A stretch of DNA of 64,000 nucleotides from Alphaproteobacteria bacterium (GTDB lineage Bacteria > Pseudomonadota > Alphaproteobacteria > Micropepsales > Micropepsaceae): assembly GCA_019247845.1 (NCBI GenBank), contig JAFBAL010000063.1, forward strand, positions 1 through 64,000, given 5' to 3'. A program made the position numbers and the translations under genes. The number at the start of each line of letters is the position of its first letter. The stretch's first letter is position 1. This document shows, in pieces, positions 10,356 to 17,178 of this stretch. The notes beneath the pieces are model-generated. The model saw only the letters and a program-made list of their open reading frames with translations. It made no database searches and had not been told where the DNA came from.

Positions 10356-11185
10356 GGGCTTTGATCTTTGCGATTGCGATGCTGGCGGCGACGGCAACGA
10401 GCGCCGCCCCGCAATGGATGACCCTGCCGCCGACGCCGACCCTGCCCGCTCCCGACAAAAGCGGTCTGGTGCCGGTGAACGGCGTCAAGCTCTGGTACGC
10501 GGAATTCGGCAGGGGCGAGCCCGTGCTGTTCGTCCATGGCGGCCTGGGCAATTCGGACTATTGGGCGCACCAGGTCCGCGCGCTGCGCGACAAATACCGC
10601 GTCATCGTGATGGACAGCCGCGGGCACGGGCGCTCGTCGCGCAACGCGCAGCCCTTCGGCTACGATCTCATGGCGAGCGACGTGATCGGCCTGCTCGATA
10701 CCCTCAAGATCAGGAAGGTCGCGCTCGTAGGCTGGAGCGACGGCGCGATCGTCGGGCTGGACATCGCGATGCACCATCCCGAGCGGCTGTCGAAGCTCTT
10801 CGCCTTCGCCGCCAATATCGACCCGACCGGCGTCAGCGACATCCGGCACAGCCCGGTGTTCACCGCCTTCATCGCGCGCGCCGGCAAGGAATACGGGAGG
10901 CTGTCGCCCACGCCGCGTCAGTACGACAAGTTCGTCGCGCAGATCACCCGGATGTGGAACACCCAGCCGCGCTGGACCAAGGCCGATTTCGCCAGGATCA
11001 GGACGCCCACCTGGATCGTCGACGGCGACCACGACGAGGCGATCAACCACGACCAGCCGCGCACCATGGCGGACTGGACGCCCGGCGCCGGGCTCCTGAT
11101 CGAGCCGGACGTCAGCCATTTCGCCTTCCTGCAGGATCCGGAGCGGTTCAACCGCGACCTCGTCCACTTCTTGGAAAGGCGCTGA
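10352..11185 (+). CDS. Alpha/beta hydrolase, exported
   Basis: Signal peptide; PVLFVHGGLGNSDYWAHQ, nucleophile elbow GWSDG, catalytic-type D and H (VDGDHDE, DVSHFAFLQDP). Confidence 0.87.
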   Translation: MRALIFAIAMLAATATSAAPQWMTLPPTPTLPAPDKSGLVPVNGVKLWYAEFGRGEPVLFVHGGLGNSDYWAHQVRALRDKYRVIVMDSRGHGRSSRNAQPFGYDLMASDVIGLLDTLKIRKVALVGWSDGAIVGLDIAMHHPERLSKLFAFAANIDPTGVSDIRHSPVFTAFIARAGKEYGRLSPTPRQYDKFVAQITRMWNTQPRWTKADFARIRTPTWIVDGDHDEAINHDQPRTMADWTPGAGLLIEPDVSHFAFLQDPERFNRDLVHFLERR

Positions 11186-11297
11186 GCCCCGATCGCGGCA
11201 GTGCCGATCACGGCAGTGGACGAATCGCCGGCCCGGCTTGGCGTCGCCGCGGCGCACCCCATATTGAGTCCCTGGGGACGAATCGGAAGGGACCTCC

Positions 11298-12140
11298 ATG
11301 CCGGATTTCGGAAGACCGCCTGTGCCGCCGCGCGCCTCGCTGCAGCATATCGGCTCGTTGGTGCTCATTGGCCTGGTGATCCTTTTCGTCTTCGTCATCG
11401 TGTCTTCGTCCTGGTACACGGTCGACCAAGGCGAGCGCGGCGTGATCCTGCGCAACGGCGCGGTGATCGGCGAGGCCGAGCCGGGGCTGGGCTTCAAGAT
11501 CCCGATCATCGACACGGTCGAGCACATCTCGACCCAGTCCCAGAACAGCCGCTACAGCGACGTGAAGACCTATTCGCGCGACCAGCAGCCGGCGACCTTG
11601 CGCGTCTCGATCAACTATCACGTCACCGACGCGCGCGTCGTCTACACGGACTATCAGTCGATCCAGGGCATGATCGACCGCCTGGTCACGCCGCAGGTCT
11701 ACACCTGGGCCGAGAACACCTTCGGCCAGTTCAACGCGGTCAGCGCGGTTCAGGACCGCGCCAAGCTGAACAACGAGCTCGCCATTGCGCTGCACAAGGT
11801 GATCCACGGCCCGCTGGCCATCGAATCCGTGCAGATCGAGAACATCGACTTCTCGGGCAAGTATGAAGAGGCCGTCGAGGCGCGCATGGAAGCGACGGTG
11901 CGCCAGCAGCAGGCCGAGGCCGAAGCCGCCGCCACCCGCACCCGCGCCGACGCCGCGGCCTATTCCGTCAAGGCCCAGGGCGAGGCCGAGGCCACGGCGA
12001 TCCGCGCCCGCGGCGACGCGCTGCGCGACAACCCCGGCTTGCCGGCGCTGGTCACGGCGGAGAAATGGGACGGGCATCTGCCCACGACAATGCCGCCCAA
12101 CGGCGCGGTTCCGTTCCTGAACGTCCATCCGGGCGGGTGA
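11298..12140 (+). CDS. Prohibitin family (SPFH domain) protein
   Basis: Single N-terminal TM, VDQGERGVILRNGAVIGEAEPGLGFKIPIIDTVEHIS, C-terminal Ala/Glu coiled coil. Confidence 0.85.
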   Translation: MPDFGRPPVPPRASLQHIGSLVLIGLVILFVFVIVSSSWYTVDQGERGVILRNGAVIGEAEPGLGFKIPIIDTVEHISTQSQNSRYSDVKTYSRDQQPATLRVSINYHVTDARVVYTDYQSIQGMIDRLVTPQVYTWAENTFGQFNAVSAVQDRAKLNNELAIALHKVIHGPLAIESVQIENIDFSGKYEEAVEARMEATVRQQQAEAEAAATRTRADAAAYSVKAQGEAEATAIRARGDALRDNPGLPALVTAEKWDGHLPTTMPPNGAVPFLNVHPGG

Positions 12141-12235
12141 CCCGCGACATCGCGTTCGCGTGATCGGCGAAATCTAAAGACCGCGTTTACTTCGCTGCTC
12201 TAGCGTGCCGGGTCGGAACAGGGTGTCCACCCGGC

Positions 12236-13831
12236 ATGCTGATCGAACTCGAGATCTTCATCGCGCTTCTCGTCGTGGCGGTCGTTGCCGCGCTCGTCCT
12301 TCTGCGCCTGAAGGTCCTGTCCGACCGCCGATTGCGGAACGCCATCGACGCGCTCCCCGCCGGCATCGCCTTCTACGACAGATCCGACCGGCTCTATCTG
12401 TGGAACGGAATGTACCACGAGATCTCCGGCGCCTGCCGCAAGCTGTTGCGTCGCGGCGTGCGCTTCCGGGAGCTGCTCGAGGAGGATCTGCGCAACGGCC
12501 ACTATTCCGAGGCCAAGGGCGGGCGCGAACAGGCCTGGCTCGACGCGCGCATGGCGCTGCGCGCGAAAGGCGAAGGCTCGCGCGAGCAGCGGCTCGGGGA
12601 CGGGCGCTGGCTGCGCGTTCAGGATCGGCGCAGCGCCGACGGCGGCACGGTGTCGATCTGCGTCGACGTCACCGACATCAAGCTCGGCGAGGACAGCTTC
12701 AAGCTGATGTTCGACAACAATCCGGTGCCGATGTGGCTCTGGGAGGGCGGCAAGTCGTTGAGCGTCCTCGACCTCAACCAGGCGGCTCTCGATCACCTGG
12801 GCTATAGCCGCGCCGATATTCCGGGCCTCTCGGTCTTCGACCTGTTGAGCGACGAGGAGCGGCCGGCGCTCAACGCCATGATCGCGTCGGGCATCGTGCG
12901 GCCTTACGACGGCGAGCGCATCTGGCGGCCGCGACGCGCCGACGGCACGCTGCTCTTCGCCATCCCCTATATCCATATCCTGCCGCGCGACGGCAAGCGG
13001 CTGTTCGTCGGCGCCATCGTCGACGTCACGGACCGCGTGCGCGCCGAGCAGGAGCTGCGCCGCAATGCCGACGAGCTCAGCGAAGCGCTGACCCGGGCAG
13101 ACGCCGCCAGCCGCGCCAAGAGCGAGTTCCTGGCGGCGATGAGCCACGAGCTGCGCACGCCGCTGAATGCGATCCTGGGCTTCTCCGACATCCTGCAATC
13201 GGAATCCTTCGGGCCCGTCGGCAACGCCCGCTATCGTGAATACGCGCAGAGCATCCACGCGAGCGGCGCGCATCTGCTGGGCCTCATCAACGACATCCTC
13301 GACCTGTCGCGGCTCGATTCCGGACATCTCGAGCTGACGCGCGAGCCCCTCGACCTCGACGCGCTGGCCGAGGACTGCGTGCAGGACGTGGCAGCGCTGG
13401 CCGAGCGCGAAAACATCGCCGTCACGCATGCGGTCGAGCCGCTGCTGGTGACGGCCGATTATCGGCGCCTGAAGCAGATGCTGCTCAACCTGCTCTCCAA
13501 CGCGGTCAAGTTCACGCCCAAAGGCGGCCGCGTCACGCTGACCGCGCGGCTCGACGGCGAAGGCCTTGCGATTGCGGTGGCGGACACCGGCATCGGCATG
13601 GCGCCGGAACACATCCCCAAGGCGCTCGAGCGCTTCGGGCAAGTCGATGGGTCCCTGGCGCGCAAATACGAAGGCACGGGGCTCGGCCTTCCGCTGACCA
13701 AGGCGCTGGCCGAGCTGCATGGCGCGACGCTCGCCATCGAGAGCGAGTCCGGCACGGGCACGACGGTTACGATCCGCTTCCCGCACGACGCCGTTCTGCC
13801 GCACGCCCTGGACCGGGCGCAGGCGTCCTAA
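12236..13831 (+). CDS. PAS-domain sensor histidine kinase
   Basis: N-terminal TM, PAS regions, H-box FLAAMSHELRTPLNAILGFSD, N-box LLNLLSNAVKFTPKGG, GTGLGLPL. Confidence 0.92.
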   Translation: MLIELEIFIALLVVAVVAALVLLRLKVLSDRRLRNAIDALPAGIAFYDRSDRLYLWNGMYHEISGACRKLLRRGVRFRELLEEDLRNGHYSEAKGGREQAWLDARMALRAKGEGSREQRLGDGRWLRVQDRRSADGGTVSICVDVTDIKLGEDSFKLMFDNNPVPMWLWEGGKSLSVLDLNQAALDHLGYSRADIPGLSVFDLLSDEERPALNAMIASGIVRPYDGERIWRPRRADGTLLFAIPYIHILPRDGKRLFVGAIVDVTDRVRAEQELRRNADELSEALTRADAASRAKSEFLAAMSHELRTPLNAILGFSDILQSESFGPVGNARYREYAQSIHASGAHLLGLINDILDLSRLDSGHLELTREPLDLDALAEDCVQDVAALAERENIAVTHAVEPLLVTADYRRLKQMLLNLLSNAVKFTPKGGRVTLTARLDGEGLAIAVADTGIGMAPEHIPKALERFGQVDGSLARKYEGTGLGLPLTKALAELHGATLAIESESGTGTTVTIRFPHDAVLPHALDRAQAS

Positions 13832-15000
13832 GCCTCGAGCTCCGCCCGCAGCCGCGGACCGACGCGCATCGCTTCGCGCGAGAAATTCTCCAGCATCGGC
13901 ACGACCAGCCGCACGACGTGCAACGGCCCCTCTTGCGGGGTATAGACGACGCGATGGATCGGCCGGTCGGTGACGCGCCTGAGACGTTCGACCGCGGCGT
14001 CCCATTGCGCCTCGATATCGCCGGGAGCATCCGGATAGGCGAGATCGTCGAACCTCACCGCGCCCTCGCCGCACGACACGGTTTCGATCTGAGCCGCGAC
14101 ATCCACCTCGGCGCCGTCCCAGACGCGGCCGCCATGCAGATAGGCGGCGCGGCTCTGCGCGACTTCGCTCACCGCGCGCATCAGCGCGACGTCCTTGTCG
14201 AGGTGACAGCCCCAACCGCCGTTGAAGAAGCGCGCCTCGGCCTTTGCGGGATCGAACAGGAAAGCGGCGAAGAACGGCATCGCGAAATCGTTGGGCACGT
14301 GGCGCAGCACGAGCCGGAGCCCGCCGCGCGCCGCGGCTTCGGCGACGTTGCGAGCGTCGTCCGGCAGGTCCGCGACCAGGCGCGAGCGGTCGCGCACGAA
14401 TTCGGTCGACCAGATGTCGCGCTCGATGAGCTCGAACAGCGCGTGCAGGCTCGCTTCGGCGACCGAGTTGCCGGACGCAAGCCCGTTCGACGACGCGCCG
14501 AACAGCCTTTCGACGCCAGGCGGCGCCGGACAGAAGACCAGTTCCGCGGGGAGCCATCCATTCGCGCCGCCTTGCGCGTTTTCGCTGCGCGCCAGCAGCA
14601 GCGGCGCCTCGGGCGCGCAATGATGATCCAGGATCGGCGCGAATTCCGCGAGATCGATCTCGTCGGCCCTGCCCCAGCGCGTCTCGATCGCGGCGACGCC
14701 CGGCTCGGCGAAATAGTTCTCGATCGCCTCCATATAGGCGCCGATCTCGGCATCGATCGGAACGCGGCCCTTGCCGAAGGTGAAGCCGTCGGTCAAAGCG
14801 CCGTCGCGCTCGCCGACGAATACCGGCAGGCCCAGGCCATCCAGGTGTGTGATGTCGCCGACCGTTCGGACGCGCGCTTGCGCGGCCCAGGCCTTCGCGC
14901 GCGCCAGGGTCAGCTCGGGCGGGCAGGCGCGCAGGCTTTCGCCGAAGCGATGGGAAGACCGCGCGGCGTCGCGCGGCCTTCCCGGAATCGCAGGCCTCAA
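13828..15000 (-). CDS. YcaO-domain protein (ATP-dependent cyclodehydratase/thioamidation family)
   Basis: YcaO signature SSNGLASGNSVAEASLHALFELIERD; C-terminus ...REAMRVGPRLRAELEA without a PxPxP tail; TTG start overlaps the stop of the upstream small peptide. Confidence 0.85.
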   Translation of the reverse strand: MRPAIPGRPRDAARSSHRFGESLRACPPELTLARAKAWAAQARVRTVGDITHLDGLGLPVFVGERDGALTDGFTFGKGRVPIDAEIGAYMEAIENYFAEPGVAAIETRWGRADEIDLAEFAPILDHHCAPEAPLLLARSENAQGGANGWLPAELVFCPAPPGVERLFGASSNGLASGNSVAEASLHALFELIERDIWSTEFVRDRSRLVADLPDDARNVAEAAARGGLRLVLRHVPNDFAMPFFAAFLFDPAKAEARFFNGGWGCHLDKDVALMRAVSEVAQSRAAYLHGGRVWDGAEVDVAAQIETVSCGEGAVRFDDLAYPDAPGDIEAQWDAAVERLRRVTDRPIHRVVYTPQEGPLHVVRLVVPMLENFSREAMRVGPRLRAELEA

Positions 15001-15101
15001 TGCCCCGGATTGTCGGGCGTGGGCTTCGGCTTGCTGCAGTGCGCCGCCGCGGTCGCAACGCGCGCCGCAAGCAGTTCCTCAAGACGCTTCGATACAGACA
15101 T
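14997..15101 (-). CDS. Small peptide 2 (34 aa), candidate RiPP-type precursor: MSVSKRLEELLAARVATAAAHCSKPKPTPDNPGH
   Basis: Read on the minus strand; SD AGGAGATCACC just before ATG; stop overlaps the YcaO start; paralogous to the 30-aa ORF upstream. Confidence 0.72.
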   Translation of the reverse strand: MSVSKRLEELLAARVATAAAHCSKPKPTPDNPGH

Positions 15102-15126
15102 GGTGATCTCCTGGTTCCAGGTTACA

Positions 15127-15150
15127 CAAGAGGGAGGACATTCCCCCTTG
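15127..15150 (-). promoter_or_regulatory. Hairpin in the minus-strand transcript between the two small peptide ORFs
   Basis: Minus strand CAAGGGGGA-ATGTCC-TCCCTCTTG: 9-bp stem with one G.U wobble; the plus-strand version would have an A.C mismatch instead. Confidence 0.4.
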
Positions 15151-15164
15151 TTCGGGATACGCGC

Positions 15165-15257
15165 TCAGGTCTTGGGCGGCTTGCTGCAATGCGCAGCAGC
15201 GGCATTCGTCCTGGTCGCGAGAAGCTCGTCCAAACGCTTGATTGCCTTGCTCGGCAT
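15165..15257 (-). CDS. Small peptide 1 (30 aa), candidate RiPP-type precursor: MPSKAIKRLDELLATRTNAAAAHCSKPPKT
   Basis: SD AAAGGAGATCAGC-ATG; 38 bp downstream of the hydrogenase-like gene; 16 of 21 identical residues with peptide 2 from KRL to SKP. Confidence 0.72.
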   Translation of the reverse strand: MPSKAIKRLDELLATRTNAAAAHCSKPPKT

Positions 15258-15295
15258 GCTGATCTCCTTTCTTAAGTGGAACGCTTACGCAAACG

Positions 15296-17056
15296 TCAGA
15301 TCAGTCCGTCGCTGGTCACCTCTTTCGCCGACGTGAACAGCGCGCCCTTGAAGCTCAGCTCGGCCTTGCAGGGCATGCACGGATCGAAGCTCTGGATGGC
15401 ACGAACGATGTCGATGCCGCAGAAATCCTCGGGGCCGGTGAAATTGGATTCCACGATTGCGGTATTCATCACCGCCTGCTCCATCGGCCCGAGCTCGCCC
15501 CAAGGCGTGCGCGGTGCCGCGTTGATGCGCGACGGGATCGCGATCTGGTAATTCTCGATCTCGGCCCCGTCGAGCACCGCCCAATGGGCGAGCATGCCGC
15601 GGCCGGCGCCGCCGAAGCCGACGCCGAGGCGCCGCCCGTCGCCGGGAAGGTCGAAGGCGACGCGCATCTCGGTCTCGCCGCCCGCGATCAACGCCTTGGC
15701 GCGGGCATGGCACTCGCGCACCGCCGCCAGATTGAATGCGACCGCATAGGCGCGGGCGCGGTTTCGCTCGAACGCGTTCCATACCTTGGGCACATGCCAC
15801 TCGAGCCCACCGAAGACGAGGCTCGCGCCGGTCGAATGCACGAAATCGCTTCCCGGCATCTTGCGCGCCAGCGCCGATATATAGAGCCGCGCCGTGGCGC
15901 CGACCTCGAAGCTGTGCCGGTCCCAGGCAAGCGCCGGAGCCCAGCTATAGGCGCCCGGCTTGTCCGGACTGCGGTGAATGGCCTTGTTCCAAGGGTGCCG
16001 GGTGCCGTCCCAATCTTGGTAGAAGGCACGCTCGACGAACTCTTCCATGCCGTCGTTGAGCCGGGACAGGCGCGTGGTGACCAGCGCGCCGTCGATGACC
16101 GCGCCCGGCGTGGACAGTCGCGCCTCGCCCCACGCGTCGCAATTCGCGTAGGTCGCATCGTAGTGCCGCTCGTGATCCCACTGGCCGAAATCGATCAGGT
16201 CGGCATCGGTGCGGCCGAGATCGCGGTAGCGCGGGTCGCATTCATAGAGGAAGTCGAACACGTCGTCCCAGATGCGGGCACAGCGCCGGGCGTAGTCGTC
16301 GAAGGGCGCGAGCTTGGCCAGGAACGCGTCGAGACGGTCCACCGGGAGCGTCAGCGCGACGCCGCCCGGCACGATCGATTCCGAATGCGGGTACTTGCCG
16401 CCGATGAGCGCATAGGCAGCGCGGGCCAGCCGCATCTTCTCCAGCGCTTCGGTGAAAAGCCTGCCGCCGGGACGGTCCAGCGCGCTCATGATCGCGCCCA
16501 CGGTCGCGTAGCCGTGGACATCGGCGCGGCGCGCCGGTGCGCGCTCGGCCTTCGCCCAGATCTCGGGATTGGTGGCGCGGATGGCGCTCTCGGAATAGTC
16601 CGGACCCGACAATATGAAAAGATGCATCGGGTTGTCGTTCAGGTACTGGCAAGCCAGCAGCAGGTTGCGCGCCACGATGCCGAGCGGGGGCGGCTTGATT
16701 CCGAGCGCCATCTCCAGGCATTGCGCCGAGGTCGCCGCGTGCACGCCGCCGCAGATGCCCGACGCGGTCGCGCTGATCAGTCCGACCTCGTGCAGCTTTC
16801 GCTTGCTGAGCAAGGTTTCATAGCCGCGGAACATCGTGGCCATCGAGGCGACATCGGCGACGCGGCGCGCGCCGAGATCGAGCTTGGCATGAAGCGCGAT
16901 ACCGCCGCCGATCTTGCGGAACTTGTCGCCGTCATTCGACATTTCAGCGCGGTTGCGCGCGGCGATACGCTCGAGAAGATCGGCATCGGGGCCGCAATGC
17001 GTACCGCGCCTCGCGGCTGCGGATACGAGCGCCAAACCGTGCGCAGTGCCCCTCAT
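15296..17056 (-). CDS. Nickel-dependent hydrogenase large-subunit-like protein (orphan, altered N-terminal ligand motif)
   Basis: MFRGYETLL (RGxE), ISATASGICGGVHAATS aligned to ITQRICGVCTTVHALAS, AGRGMLAHW, IENYQIAIPSRINAAPR, C-terminal SFDPCMPC; no small subunit gene adjacent. Confidence 0.88.
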   Translation of the reverse strand: MRGTAHGLALVSAAARRGTHCGPDADLLERIAARNRAEMSNDGDKFRKIGGGIALHAKLDLGARRVADVASMATMFRGYETLLSKRKLHEVGLISATASGICGGVHAATSAQCLEMALGIKPPPLGIVARNLLLACQYLNDNPMHLFILSGPDYSESAIRATNPEIWAKAERAPARRADVHGYATVGAIMSALDRPGGRLFTEALEKMRLARAAYALIGGKYPHSESIVPGGVALTLPVDRLDAFLAKLAPFDDYARRCARIWDDVFDFLYECDPRYRDLGRTDADLIDFGQWDHERHYDATYANCDAWGEARLSTPGAVIDGALVTTRLSRLNDGMEEFVERAFYQDWDGTRHPWNKAIHRSPDKPGAYSWAPALAWDRHSFEVGATARLYISALARKMPGSDFVHSTGASLVFGGLEWHVPKVWNAFERNRARAYAVAFNLAAVRECHARAKALIAGGETEMRVAFDLPGDGRRLGVGFGGAGRGMLAHWAVLDGAEIENYQIAIPSRINAAPRTPWGELGPMEQAVMNTAIVESNFTGPEDFCGIDIVRAIQSFDPCMPCKAELSFKGALFTSAKEVTSDGLI

Positions 17057-17071
17057 GGCGCCCCTTCGAAA

Positions 17072-17084
17072 CGGAATTGTTCCG
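17072..17084. promoter_or_regulatory. Perfect inverted repeat CGGAA-TTG-TTCCG in the divergent hyp/hydrogenase-like promoter region
   Basis: Seen directly in the intergenic region. Confidence 0.35.
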
Positions 17085-17103
17085 CCACAAATAGAATGGA
17101 CTT

Positions 17104-17121
17104 CTCAACCCCTTGAGGTTG
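17104..17121. promoter_or_regulatory. Overlapping inverted repeats CTCAA-CCCC-TTGAG and CAACC-CCTTGA-GGTTG in the divergent promoter region
   Basis: Seen directly in the intergenic region. Confidence 0.35.
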
Positions 17122-17178
17122 TGATGTTATGGAAACACTGATCGGCGTTCAAGAGCATCTGCGTGCGGAGTGGGGCAT

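Noticed and set aside
12200-15082. 960-aa minus-strand ORF
   Set aside because: Spans the YcaO gene out of frame and runs antisense to the histidine kinase; low-complexity Arg-rich translation with no family motifs.
15296-17056. Calling this an ordinary uptake [NiFe] hydrogenase
   Set aside because: No small subunit, first N-terminal Cys replaced by Ser, and no terminal His after DPCxxC; kept as hydrogenase-like only.
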